64,000 nucleotides of DNA from Candidatus Saccharimonadota bacterium (lineage in GTDB: Bacteria > Patescibacteriota > Saccharimonadia > Saccharimonadales > Saccharimonadaceae), in the NCBI GenBank assembly GCA_030530425.1, contig JAUMVA010000003.1, positions 36,737 to 100,736 of the forward strand. The letters run 5' to 3'. The translations under genes were made by a program, and so were the position numbers. Below, one piece after another: positions 1-8,678 of the stretch. Each line of letters starts with the position of its first letter. Position 1 is the stretch's first letter. Under the pieces are notes generated by a model, which saw only the letters and a program-made list of their open reading frames with translations, searched no databases and was not told where the DNA came from.

Positions 1-139
1 TATTATAATGTTTAACTATTTTTTCAAATTAAAATCTCACCAAAATCTGGAAAACTTCGGAATTGTCGCCTAAATCAGCGATTTTTTCATTCACATTTTT
101 TTAATTCCTTTCACAGGCAAAAATTAAAAAATGTAAACC

Positions 140-161
140 AAAAAATCGCCCAGAAAGGCGA
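140..161 (-). terminator. Intrinsic terminator after tRNA-Leu
   Basis: Read on the - strand, TCGCC-TTTCTG-GGCGA is followed by six T (complement of 140-145). It lies about 25 nt past the encoded CCA end of the tRNA and fits a Rho-independent terminator. Nothing else is seen in 1-139, which is AT-rich and without a gene. Confidence 0.75.
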
Positions 162-184
162 GGATCCGAGTTTTTCTTCTAAAA

Positions 185-271
185 TGGTGGGCGAGGGGGG
201 ACTTGAACCCCCACGACATTGCTGCCATCAGATTTTGAGTCTGACGTGTATACCAATTTCACCACTCGCCC
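185..271 (-). tRNA. tRNA-Leu (anticodon CAA)
   Basis: Read on the - strand, the acceptor stem GGGCGAG pairs with CTCGCCC, followed by A and an encoded CCA (185-187). The anticodon arm is TCAGA-CTCAAAA-TCTGA, which places CAA at positions 34-36 and decodes UUG. A T arm with GTTCAAGT is present. The 87-nt length with a longer variable arm fits a class II leucine tRNA. Confidence 0.95.
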
Positions 272-362
272 AAATTGTTAAATGTTTAAAAAGAATAAAA
301 ACTTAAACTTTATTTTAAACCTTCTTTATTATATAATAAAAGGCGAATAATTTTCAAGTTTT

Positions 363-1550
363 ATGAATAAAAAAGTAAACAAAAACAATACCGATTCTAT
401 TCTTAATCAGCGAAAAAAAGCTGAGCAATTAATTTTGCAAAAACTCAATCAATCTTACGGTAAAGAAATTGTTAAAGATAAAACTAACAACCAAGAGACA
501 TATCAGCCTAAAACGGAGTTCACTAGCGTAACCAATTTAAATACTAATTCCGAAACTAATGTTTATAATCAGCAATATAATCAAGCTCACCAACAACCAC
601 AATCACCAGATTGGCAAGCTTATCATTCAGCGTGGCAAAATTATTATCAAAAATATTATGCTTATTATTACGCTCAAGCTTACCAAAAACAAGCAGCTCA
701 AGTCCAAAGCAAACAACCCAATACTAAACCAGAAAACCAACTAGCTAACCAAAAAATCAATCCTCGCGATCAAGCCCTGCAGGAACTTCGTTCCAAATTG
801 CGCGAGAAAATGTCAGAAAAAGCCAATAAAGTCCGCCGCAGTCGACATTTTTGGCCCTTAGCAGCCGCTTTTGCATCCATTTTGCTATTTTTGTTTCTGC
901 AATATAATCGCTTGTTAATAGGCCAAGTCCATGCTTATATTACGCCGACCGAAGCTTCGAACAATACAGTAGTGGTTGATCCAACTATTAACATTGGTGT
1001 TAGTAATGAACCTCGCTTAATGATTCCTAAAATCAACGTTAATGTTCCAGTCGCTTACGATATTGGCAATGATAATGATTCGCAGCAAGAAGCTATGAAG
1101 CACGGAGTAGCTCATTTTGCAGTGCCGGGCGCCAGTTCACACCCTGGAGAAATTGGCAACACAGCCATTTCTGGACACTCGTCCAACGACGTATTTGAAG
1201 CAGGTGATTATAAGTTTATTTTTGCCCAAATTGACAAATTAAATGGTGGTGATTTGATTTATGCTGACTATAAAGGCATTCGCTACACATATAAAGTGAC
1301 TAAAAAAGAGGTTGTTTGGCCAAACGAATGGGAAAAACTAGTTTATCCAGTTGATAAACCAGTCATGACTCTGATAACTTGTACGCCAATTGGCACAACT
1401 CGTCAACGATTGCTAGTTACAGCTGAGCAAATCTCGCCAGACCCGAGTCAAGCCACAACAGCGTCTGCGCCAAGCATCAACATTAGCCAGCGAAATATTC
1501 CTGGCGAGTCGTCAACATTTTTAGAAAAACTATTTGGGTTGAAAAAATAA
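363..1550 (+). CDS. Membrane-anchored sortase with Tyr/Gln-rich N-terminal tail
   Basis: Predicted sortase transpeptidase of 395 aa. Residues 1-160 are hydrophilic, with a Tyr/Gln-rich stretch at about 65-125 and a charged helix at 135-160. A single membrane segment follows (about 163-182, around FWPLAAAFASILLFLFLQ), then the extracytoplasmic sortase fold. Catalytic residues are visible: His272 in AISGHSS, Cys340 in TLITCTP, and an Arg (347 or 349) in TTRQRLL. This places it near class D/E sortases. The cytoplasmic tail is unusually long for the family. No LPxTG-type substrate is encoded nearby. A TATAAT at 332-337 gives a short leader without an obvious Shine-Dalgarno. Confidence 0.85.
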   Translation: MNKKVNKNNTDSILNQRKKAEQLILQKLNQSYGKEIVKDKTNNQETYQPKTEFTSVTNLNTNSETNVYNQQYNQAHQQPQSPDWQAYHSAWQNYYQKYYAYYYAQAYQKQAAQVQSKQPNTKPENQLANQKINPRDQALQELRSKLREKMSEKANKVRRSRHFWPLAAAFASILLFLFLQYNRLLIGQVHAYITPTEASNNTVVVDPTINIGVSNEPRLMIPKINVNVPVAYDIGNDNDSQQEAMKHGVAHFAVPGASSHPGEIGNTAISGHSSNDVFEAGDYKFIFAQIDKLNGGDLIYADYKGIRYTYKVTKKEVVWPNEWEKLVYPVDKPVMTLITCTPIGTTRQRLLVTAEQISPDPSQATTASAPSINISQRNIPGESSTFLEKLFGLKK

Positions 1551-1560
1551 AAATAATATC

Positions 1561-3108
1561 TTATTTAATAATTTTAGCACGAATCAAATCAAAGCTACCA
1601 TCTTGATTATTAGCGATATAGTATAGATTTTTTTGACTCTTGTCAAAGCGTACTGCGTATTTTGGCAAAACATTATTAAGCGTAATCTGATTACGACCAT
1701 TAAAATAACGTGTTGAAAAAGAATTAACTTCGTTTTTGTGCCATAAAATTGCATTATCTAACCAATTCGCCTTAACTGATGTTAAGTCATGTATACTACT
1801 ATCGGCGAATTTAAACGATTCTTCATTACTAATATCATAGACAAACCACTCAATGCCAGCTTTCACAACGCCATCGCTATGATTTTTATCTTGCACTTGA
1901 GTTGCTAAAACAGCGAATTGATTATTATTGTGGTCAATCAATCGCGTAGCTTGATTGAAATATTTACTATAAACAGTTTTGACATTGGGATTAAGATCCA
2001 AGAAAGTCTGATAAATTGAGTCCGTACTATCATTAACTAATTCTGGACTCTTTAGATTGTAAAACTCATTTTCAGCTTGCATCACCATTAAATGATTGTC
2101 TCTTTTGTAAATGACGTAATCCTTTAAATCAAGTCGATTTGCCATTATATCAATTTCCATTTCACTACCTACCCGATCAACTAGCGAATAACGCAATTCT
2201 TTGTAATTGTAAATTTGAACATGCTGTATTTTTTTCTCAGCAAGAAAATCATCTTGGATAAATGCAACTTTATTTTCGTCAATCGCACTATATCGCTTGA
2301 CACGCTCAGCAATTAATTCCGGCTGCGTATCAGATGCTGACAAATTAATTCGATATAATTTTTGATTTTCCAAAAGCCACAAAAGATTATTATTTGGCCC
2401 AGTTATTTTAAAATCTTGAAAAGTTAATTGTGAATCTTTATACCGATCAGTCAAATCAACTGTTAACTTTGGCTTTTTATAATTTATCAAGATTGTTTGT
2501 TTATGTTCAGACTTTAAATCTTGAAAAAATAAGCTATCATTTTCCAAATTCCATTTTAAAAATCCAAAATCAAACTTATCAGCCCCTGGATAAAAATCGT
2601 TCAATTTCAAAGTTGTGTATTTTGCTTCATCACCATTTAAATCGACCAATTCAAATTCATTTTTAGCAAGCTGATTGATAATAAAATTATGATGAGAGGC
2701 GGAATTCGAATCTAATAGAGCAGGGTAGTTCTTGATGATCTTTGTGTCAATTTGATCTGCAAACAATCTAACATTCAACCATTTAACGCTTGAGCCTTTG
2801 ATATGAACTTGGTCTCGCCAAGTCGTGTAGCCATTTTTTGAAATCTCAAGCACATGAGAACCTTCAGTTAGACTTATGCTATTACCGTCTAACCATGACA
2901 GCTCCTTGCCGTCAATCAGCACTTTAGAATCATTAGGAGTAATGTTAAGTTGCAAGCGACCAACAACGTCAACTTTGTTTTCCTTAAGATTTAGTCGATA
3001 ACCGAGAATCATTGAAACAGCTACAATAATTACTGTAAAAAATATAACCCCTAGAATTATATACACCACTGGCATATGATGGTTATTTTGATTTCCTTGA
3101 TATTCCAT
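1561..3108 (-). CDS. PEGA-domain membrane protein
   Basis: 515 aa with one N-terminal membrane helix (about 11-35) and a large outside part. A PEGA domain lies at about 50-110 (RLQLNITPNDSKVLIDGKEL, then EGSHVLEISKNGYTTW), a beta-sandwich found in surface and S-layer-linked proteins. The rest (about 120-515) is rich in short beta strands and may be a WD40/TolB-like propeller, but I see no diagnostic repeat. The gene is convergent with the sortase gene, whose stop is 10 nt away, and divergent from the next gene. Function is unknown; a surface or adhesion role is inference. Confidence 0.75.
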   Translation of the reverse strand: MEYQGNQNNHHMPVVYIILGVIFFTVIIVAVSMILGYRLNLKENKVDVVGRLQLNITPNDSKVLIDGKELSWLDGNSISLTEGSHVLEISKNGYTTWRDQVHIKGSSVKWLNVRLFADQIDTKIIKNYPALLDSNSASHHNFIINQLAKNEFELVDLNGDEAKYTTLKLNDFYPGADKFDFGFLKWNLENDSLFFQDLKSEHKQTILINYKKPKLTVDLTDRYKDSQLTFQDFKITGPNNNLLWLLENQKLYRINLSASDTQPELIAERVKRYSAIDENKVAFIQDDFLAEKKIQHVQIYNYKELRYSLVDRVGSEMEIDIMANRLDLKDYVIYKRDNHLMVMQAENEFYNLKSPELVNDSTDSIYQTFLDLNPNVKTVYSKYFNQATRLIDHNNNQFAVLATQVQDKNHSDGVVKAGIEWFVYDISNEESFKFADSSIHDLTSVKANWLDNAILWHKNEVNSFSTRYFNGRNQITLNNVLPKYAVRFDKSQKNLYYIANNQDGSFDLIRAKIIK

Positions 3109-3169
3109 ATTGCTTATGTCTTGTTTTTTTATTAGTTCTATTCTACAATATAACCATTACTAATTACAA

Positions 3170-4345
3170 GTGAATAGTTGGAAAGAGATGAATAATTCGA
3201 ATCGTCAAAAAGTTACTATAGGTGGAAAGATTTATGACGCTAAAACTGGCGAATTATTACAAGTTGCAAAAAAACAACTTCGTATTTCTTCTCAACCAAG
3301 CTGTCGTAAAAACCTTGATGGAGTATCCATTAAACGTCGTCAAAAACCAGCCTCGACGTTGAATCGTGATTTTGTAAAAAGTCCAAATATTAAAGTCAAG
3401 ACCCCAACTCCAATTATTAAAAAACGCGCTTGTTCCACACCAGCTATTTTATCCAACGAAAAACCCAGCCAGGCAATTCGCCAGACTAATTTTCAAAGCC
3501 GGCAAATTAGACACTTCGTTAGTCTAGAAGAGGCTAAACAAATTAACTCACGTCAGCCAGTAGTTATATCCGAGGTTGTAAACCCTGATATTAAAGTTTC
3601 CGCTACGCAAAACCAGCAATTTCGACAAATCATCAATCAAGCACGCCAAACTGATTTTTTGACACGCTATCGTATGAACCAAATTGCTCGTCAACGTCGC
3701 GCACAGGAATTGCAAACTATTAGACAGCTCAAAACCAGCTATCGTAAACAAAGCACTTTGCCACAAGTTTCAGCTGCCGATCAAGAGCTTCATAATCGAG
3801 CCATTAAAAACTCAGTTTTTGCACGAGCTTTAGCAAATGCTCCGACATCCGAACAATTGGCAATGCAACAAGTCGCTCGATCAAAAAATAATTTTATTAA
3901 GCGTCATCTGTCAACATTGATTGGAACTTTTACAATTGTACTGTTAGGTGCTTATTTAACTTATTTAAACTTGCCAAATATTTCAATTCGTATTGCCGCC
4001 AGTCAAGCTGGTATTGACGCCAAATACCCAGAATATAAACCGAGTGGCTACAATATTTCAAAATTGCCAAGTACTAACGATAACCAAGTTACCGTTGAAT
4101 ATCGTAATAATCAGCAAATTCTTACTTTAACGCAACAAGCTAGCAGCTTTGATTCAAAAACGATACTAGAAAATATTGTCAAAAAATATGCTGGTGAAGC
4201 TTATGAAACCGATCAAACTAAAGGTCTGACTATTTATAGTTACAACAACCAATCAACTTGGATCAATGGTGGTATTCTTTATACTCTAGCTTATAATTCA
4301 ACACTTTCACGTGATCAAATTAGCAAAATTGCTACCAGTCTATAG
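3170..4345 (+). CDS. Hypothetical single-pass membrane protein with basic N-terminal region
   Basis: 391 aa. The first 230 residues are strongly basic and Gln-rich, with many Arg/Lys and likely disorder. One membrane helix follows at about 247-267 (TLIGTFTIVLLGAYLTYL). The C-terminal 120 residues resemble a small extracytoplasmic alpha/beta domain of the DUF4367 type (PEYKPSGYNISKLP, then TLTQQASSF and SYNNQSTWINGG). The start is uncertain: GTG at 3170 has no clear Shine-Dalgarno, and an ATG at 3188 is an alternative. The gene is divergent from the PEGA gene across a 61-bp promoter region. No function is assigned. Confidence 0.7.
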   Translation: MNSWKEMNNSNRQKVTIGGKIYDAKTGELLQVAKKQLRISSQPSCRKNLDGVSIKRRQKPASTLNRDFVKSPNIKVKTPTPIIKKRACSTPAILSNEKPSQAIRQTNFQSRQIRHFVSLEEAKQINSRQPVVISEVVNPDIKVSATQNQQFRQIINQARQTDFLTRYRMNQIARQRRAQELQTIRQLKTSYRKQSTLPQVSAADQELHNRAIKNSVFARALANAPTSEQLAMQQVARSKNNFIKRHLSTLIGTFTIVLLGAYLTYLNLPNISIRIAASQAGIDAKYPEYKPSGYNISKLPSTNDNQVTVEYRNNQQILTLTQQASSFDSKTILENIVKKYAGEAYETDQTKGLTIYSYNNQSTWINGGILYTLAYNSTLSRDQISKIATSL

Positions 4346-4370
4346 TTTGCGATATAAGTTAACTTTTTTG

Positions 4371-4379
4371 TGATATAAT
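4371..4379 (+). promoter_or_regulatory. Extended -10 promoter of gltX (leaderless)
   Basis: TGA-TATAAT, an extended -10 (TGnTATAAT), lies with its last base 7 nt before the gltX ATG. No -35 match is seen at the usual distance. The start point would fall on or next to the start codon. Confidence 0.7.
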
Positions 4380-4386
4380 TTAAGGC

Positions 4387-5820
4387 ATGGAAAAAGATTC
4401 TGTGATAACTCGTTTTGCACCAAGTCCAACTGGCTATATTCACATCGGTAATGTTCGATCAGCTTTATTTCCTTGGCTTTTAGCCCGTCAAACTGGCGGA
4501 AAACTAATTTTACGGATTGAAGATACCGATCAAGCGCGGTTTGTTGAAGGCGCAACCGAAATGATTATGGATACTTTACAGTGGCTAGGTTTACAATGGG
4601 ACGAAGGACCAATCGTCGGTGGTAATAATGGCCCATATTTTCAGACTGAACGTCAAGCAATTTATCATCAATGGGCACAAAAACTAATTGATAAAGGACT
4701 AGCTTATCCAGATCCTTATACCTCAGAACAAGTTGATGAATTTCGAGCAGAAGCGCGCGCATTAAAACGGCCTTTTTTGTTTCGCAATTATCGCCCAGAA
4801 ACTTTCGATAGCTGGGACGGTAAAACAGCTCTGCGTTTTAAAGTGCCAGAGATTAAACGCTACTCATGGCATGACCCAGTCATGGGCGATTTATCAGCAG
4901 GAGAAGATGCGTTAGATGATTTTATCTTAATCAAGGCTGATGGCTTGCCAACCTATAATTTTGCGCACATAGTCGATGATGCGGAAATGGGCGTAACTCA
5001 CGTTATTCGTGGAGCTGAATATATTGCATCAACTCCAAAGTACTTATCATTATATGAAGCCCTGGAATTAAAACCACCAGTTTTAGTTTGTTTACCGCAT
5101 ATTTTAGCGCCAAATGGCAATAAAAAGTTAGGTAAGCGCGACGGTGCTAAAAGCGTTAGCGAATATCGTAAAGATGGCATTCTACCAGAGACCATGATTA
5201 ATTTTCTAGCCAGTTTAGGTTGGAATGATGGCACAACGCAAGAAATATTTTCAATTAATGAACTAATCGAGAAATTTAGTCTTGATCGTGTTCAAAAATC
5301 AGGTGCAAGATTCGATGAAAAGCGTTTACTATGGATGAATAATCAATGGATCAAACGCTTGTCAATCGATGATTTACTAACACGTGTGGCTGATTTTTGG
5401 GGTGAAAATGGCAAAAAAGCCGACCGCGTATATCAAAAACAGGTTTTGACTTTAGCTCAAGAACGCTTAAAGACTCTGGCGGATTTACCAAATTTAACCG
5501 AATACTTTTTTGCCGAACCGAAAATCAATTGGCAATTAGTAGATAACGATAAACAACTGTCAAAATTATCACGCGAACAACATCGAGACTTATTAGCACT
5601 AGCCATAAAACACTTACAAACTAGTAAATATGATGAGGATAGTTTACAAAATACGCTAAATCAAATCCTCGAAGAATCCGGATTAAAACCAAATATCACC
5701 TTCAGTATTATTCGTTTTGCCTTAACTTGGGCACCTTTTAGTCCGAACCTAAACCAAATGATGTCGGTATTGGGTCAAAAAACTGTTTTAAACCGCTTAA
5801 AATTAGCTTTGAAATCTTAA
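4387..5820 (+). CDS. gltX: Glutamyl-tRNA synthetase
   Basis: Charges tRNA-Glu with glutamate in the cytoplasm. The class I signatures are clear: the HIGH-type motif in APSPTGYIHIGNVR (about residues 11-24) and the KMSKS-type motif KLGKRDGA (about 254-261). At 477 aa it matches the bacterial family. No glutaminyl-tRNA synthetase is seen in the window, so the enzyme could also mischarge tRNA-Gln for an amidotransferase, but the sequence does not decide this. The mRNA is predicted leaderless, because the -10 lies 7 nt before ATG and no Shine-Dalgarno fits in between. Confidence 0.97.
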   Translation: MEKDSVITRFAPSPTGYIHIGNVRSALFPWLLARQTGGKLILRIEDTDQARFVEGATEMIMDTLQWLGLQWDEGPIVGGNNGPYFQTERQAIYHQWAQKLIDKGLAYPDPYTSEQVDEFRAEARALKRPFLFRNYRPETFDSWDGKTALRFKVPEIKRYSWHDPVMGDLSAGEDALDDFILIKADGLPTYNFAHIVDDAEMGVTHVIRGAEYIASTPKYLSLYEALELKPPVLVCLPHILAPNGNKKLGKRDGAKSVSEYRKDGILPETMINFLASLGWNDGTTQEIFSINELIEKFSLDRVQKSGARFDEKRLLWMNNQWIKRLSIDDLLTRVADFWGENGKKADRVYQKQVLTLAQERLKTLADLPNLTEYFFAEPKINWQLVDNDKQLSKLSREQHRDLLALAIKHLQTSKYDEDSLQNTLNQILEESGLKPNITFSIIRFALTWAPFSPNLNQMMSVLGQKTVLNRLKLALKS

Positions 5821-5838
5821 TTTAGCAAAGGAGTAATT

Positions 5839-6957
5839 ATGTTAAACCAAATCATGCCTAAAAACGCTAATGCTATCGACAGTCAAGATAAGCCAGAAAA
5901 CCAGCCTAGGAAAAGTTTCTTAAAAAAACATTGGATTAGTTTTGCAATCATCACCGGTGCTTGTCTAGCAACTGGAATATTAGTTTATTTATTATTAGTG
6001 AAAGTTACTTTGCCAGAGGCTAGACAAGAAAACATAGTAACTAAAAAACACGAGGCAAAAAAGTTTTATTCAAATTTATCGCACATTGAAGTTGACAATG
6101 AAGACAAGGTTAATTCAGCCATCACCGCTATCATGATTGAAAATAGCCTGGACGCACGACCACAATCCGGTCTTAAATCAGCTGAGGTTGTTTTTGAAGC
6201 AATAGCCGAAGGTGGTATCACGAGATTCATGGCACTTTATCAGGCTAACAAACCACAATTAATCGGACCAGTTCGTAGTGTCCGTAAATATTATTTAGAT
6301 TGGGCAAAACCATTCAATGCTAGCATTGGACATGTCGGTGGAAGTGATGAAGCATTAAATATCGTGCGCAATGGTTCGTATCGCGATATTGATCAATTTT
6401 TTAATGGCAATTTTTATTGGCGATCAACAGATCGCTATGCACCTCATAACGTTTACACAAGTTTTGAAAAACTTGATGCTCTTAATTTACAAAAAGGTTA
6501 TACTACGTCACCAGCTGATGTTTTTGCTCGAGCAATTCCTAAACTTAAAAAAGATCACGTCGCAAAGATTAACAACCTTCATTTTAAAATCAGCGGTCAA
6601 TCGTTTAACGTTGATTATACCTATGACAAGGACAGCAACACTTACTTACGAAGTCTTGCTGGGCAGCCGCATCTTGATCGAGAGGCGGGGAGGATCTCAC
6701 CAAATTCTGTTGTAGCTATTATGGTTGATTTTGGACCACTGCCTGGTGGTGGCACATTAAACAAAATTACAACTATTGCCAATGATAAGGCATACATTTT
6801 TCAAAATGGCGAAGTGATTGAAGGAACATGGAAAAAACCAAGTTTAGATCAACAAATTCGCTTTTACGACTCAAACGATAAAGAAATTGCCATTAATGCT
6901 GGACAAGTTTGGATTACAGCTGTACCAAAATCTTCAGGAGCCGTTACATGGGAATAA
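5839..6957 (+). CDS. DUF3048 (YerB-like) membrane-anchored protein
   Basis: 372 aa. A membrane anchor at about 33-55 (WISFAIITGACLATGILVYL) is followed by the two-part DUF3048 domain. Typical family strings are MIENSLDARPQSGL, AIAEGGITRFMALY, IGPVRSVRKYY and HVGGSDEA in the first half, and a second half from about 240 with the GGG-rich turn of PLPGGGTLNKIT. The family is named for B. subtilis YerB and is of unknown biochemical role. AAAGGAG lies before the ATG. The gene overlaps the next kinase gene by 10 nt, which suggests coupled translation and a possible link to envelope sensing. Confidence 0.85.
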   Translation: MLNQIMPKNANAIDSQDKPENQPRKSFLKKHWISFAIITGACLATGILVYLLLVKVTLPEARQENIVTKKHEAKKFYSNLSHIEVDNEDKVNSAITAIMIENSLDARPQSGLKSAEVVFEAIAEGGITRFMALYQANKPQLIGPVRSVRKYYLDWAKPFNASIGHVGGSDEALNIVRNGSYRDIDQFFNGNFYWRSTDRYAPHNVYTSFEKLDALNLQKGYTTSPADVFARAIPKLKKDHVAKINNLHFKISGQSFNVDYTYDKDSNTYLRSLAGQPHLDREAGRISPNSVVAIMVDFGPLPGGGTLNKITTIANDKAYIFQNGEVIEGTWKKPSLDQQIRFYDSNDKEIAINAGQVWITAVPKSSGAVTWE

Positions 6958-8420
6958 AATTAATCAGCCCAGAATTAATCGTACGAGACAATTTAAGCGA
7001 AAACTTCTGGCGCCAATTAATTAAACGATTGTATATTCTAGCTTTTGTCTGTAGTTTAATATTAAGCTCAATTGTCAGTGGTGTTCTATATCTAGTTAGA
7101 CTTGATTATATGGTAATAGCCGTTATTAGCTTTAGTTTTGGATTGTTATCTTTTCTGATTGCCTCTTTACTAATTAAATATGCCACTAAACCATTATGGC
7201 GAATTTTAGACACAATCATTCCATTTTCACGAGCAATTAAGGCTAATCAAATCGTTCCATTTCATCAAGCCGAAACCGAGATAATCAAACAAATACTCTC
7301 GGCTAATAATTTTTGTAAGCAACCAATAGCTTCACCTTACGCGACTTTAAATGCAGCTTTGGATCGACTCAACTGTGGGATTATTATTATTAATCATTTT
7401 GATGAAATTACCAATATTAATAACACCGCTAATAAATTACTCAATCGCCAGCAAAAGTTACCACTCATCTTCGATAGCAATGAGCCAAACATAGAGCAAT
7501 GGCTAGCGGAATGTCGCCAAAAAGAGATCCATGCAAATCACATTTGGCAAAGTTTAGAACTTGATACCGCCGACCAAGACCAACGCCAATGGTTTGATAT
7601 CCATGCCAATTTTAATCACAATGATGAGAACGAAACAATTCTGTTGATTACCGAAAGTTTATCTGATCAAAAAGAGCGCCAATCGGCATTTGAATTTACT
7701 TCTTACGCTGCCCACGAGTTGCGTGGACCAATCACTATTATCCGCGGCTATCTTGATATTTTAAAAACTGATTTTCCCGATCAAACAGAAACCGGGCGTG
7801 TAATTATTGATCGCCTAATCGTAGCAGGCAACCGCCTCAGTGGTTATATTAATAATATTTTAAATGCCGCTAAAATTGATCAACGTACTTTTACAACCAT
7901 TCTGAAGCCAACTTTTCCTCAGCAAGTCATTAACGAGGTTTATGATGACATTTCTTTACGCGCCAGGACTAATCAAAAGGAACTAATCGTTAAAGTCGAT
8001 CCTGATTTACCTCAAATTAATATTGACGCAGTAAGTATCACCCAAGCTATCACAAATTTGGTTGATAATGCAATTAAATATTCGAAAGATTCTGAGCTGA
8101 TCGAGCTGAATGTTTATTCTGATAATACTGACGTTCATTTTCAAATCAAAGACAAAGGCATAGGTATGTCTGAAGCCACATTGCGTAACTTATTTAAACG
8201 GTTTTATCGATCTAACCAGCGACAAAATCAAGTCAGTGGAACCGGCATTGGGCTATTTATTACTAAATCAATCGTGGAATCGAACAACGGTACAATTTCT
8301 ATTGACAGCAAAGAAAATGAAGGTTCAACTTTTACCATTAGCATACCAATCAAATACAATCCAAATAAAAAGAAAAATGATTCTATTTTTATCAATAATC
8401 ATGGCTTAATTCGTAAGTGA
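6948..8420 (+). CDS. Membrane sensor histidine kinase
   Basis: 490 aa. I chose ATG at 6948 because AGGAG at 6936-6940 lies 7 nt upstream; a longer reading from 6909 has no such signal. Two membrane helices (about 22-44 and 50-73) precede a PAS-like region (about 125-240). The HisKA H-box is YAAHELRGPITII (His at about 256). The HATPase part has the N-box NLVDNAIKYS, the G1 box DKGIGMS and the G2 box GTGIGLFI. The extracytoplasmic loop is only a few residues, so sensing probably occurs in or below the membrane. No cognate regulator is adjacent; the nearest is the receiver gene at 10100, after tRNA-Glu and a second kinase. Confidence 0.93.
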   Translation: MGIKLISPELIVRDNLSENFWRQLIKRLYILAFVCSLILSSIVSGVLYLVRLDYMVIAVISFSFGLLSFLIASLLIKYATKPLWRILDTIIPFSRAIKANQIVPFHQAETEIIKQILSANNFCKQPIASPYATLNAALDRLNCGIIIINHFDEITNINNTANKLLNRQQKLPLIFDSNEPNIEQWLAECRQKEIHANHIWQSLELDTADQDQRQWFDIHANFNHNDENETILLITESLSDQKERQSAFEFTSYAAHELRGPITIIRGYLDILKTDFPDQTETGRVIIDRLIVAGNRLSGYINNILNAAKIDQRTFTTILKPTFPQQVINEVYDDISLRARTNQKELIVKVDPDLPQINIDAVSITQAITNLVDNAIKYSKDSELIELNVYSDNTDVHFQIKDKGIGMSEATLRNLFKRFYRSNQRQNQVSGTGIGLFITKSIVESNNGTISIDSKENEGSTFTISIPIKYNPNKKKNDSIFINNHGLIRK

Positions 8421-8460
8421 TAAAATTAAATTATTTAGCCTAGTATTTGCAAAAAACAAC

Positions 8461-8489
8461 TTGAAAAAATCTTTCTTTTGTGATAAAAT
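8461..8489 (+). promoter_or_regulatory. Promoter of tRNA-Glu
   Basis: TTGAAA (8461-8466), 17-nt spacer, TAAAAT (8484-8489). The tRNA starts 11 nt downstream of the -10, so the transcript carries almost no 5' extension. Confidence 0.75.
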
Positions 8490-8499
8490 GCGAGTATAT

Positions 8500-8574
8500 G
8501 GTCTCATCGTCTAACGGTTAGGACACCAGGTTTTCATCCTGGCAATCTGGGTTCGATTCCCGGTGAGATCACCA
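8500..8574 (+). tRNA. tRNA-Glu (anticodon UUC)
   Basis: Acceptor stem GGTCTCA pairs with TGAGATC with one G-U, followed by A73 and an encoded CCA at 8572-8574. The anticodon arm CCAGG-TTTTCAT-CCTGG gives TTC at positions 34-36. The T arm GGGTTCGATTCCC is canonical. It has its own promoter and terminator and sits between two histidine kinase genes. Confidence 0.97.
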
Positions 8575-8583
8575 CAATAATAT

Positions 8584-8606
8584 CCGACAACACTGGTCGG
8601 TTTTTT
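8584..8606 (+). terminator. Terminator after tRNA-Glu
   Basis: CCGAC (8584-8588), 7-nt loop, GTCGG (8596-8600), then six T. It starts 10 nt past the tRNA 3' end. Confidence 0.8.
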
Positions 8607-8659
8607 ATTATTTAATTGTTCGAGCAGTCATTAATCTATTTTTCTAAATTATCAAATTG

Positions 8660-8668
8660 TGTTATAAT
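8660..8668 (+). promoter_or_regulatory. Extended -10 promoter of the PAS kinase gene
   Basis: TGT-TATAAT with its last base 10 nt before the ATG at 8679. At most about four nt of leader can be transcribed. This is also why the start at 8679 is preferred over an in-frame TTG at 8616. Confidence 0.65.
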
Positions 8669-8678
8669 CATAATCAAT

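Noticed and set aside
8616..8678. Upstream TTG start for the PAS histidine kinase
   Set aside because: It lies upstream of the extended -10 (8660-8668) and partly follows the tRNA terminator; ATG 8679 fits promoter position and the membrane-helix start.
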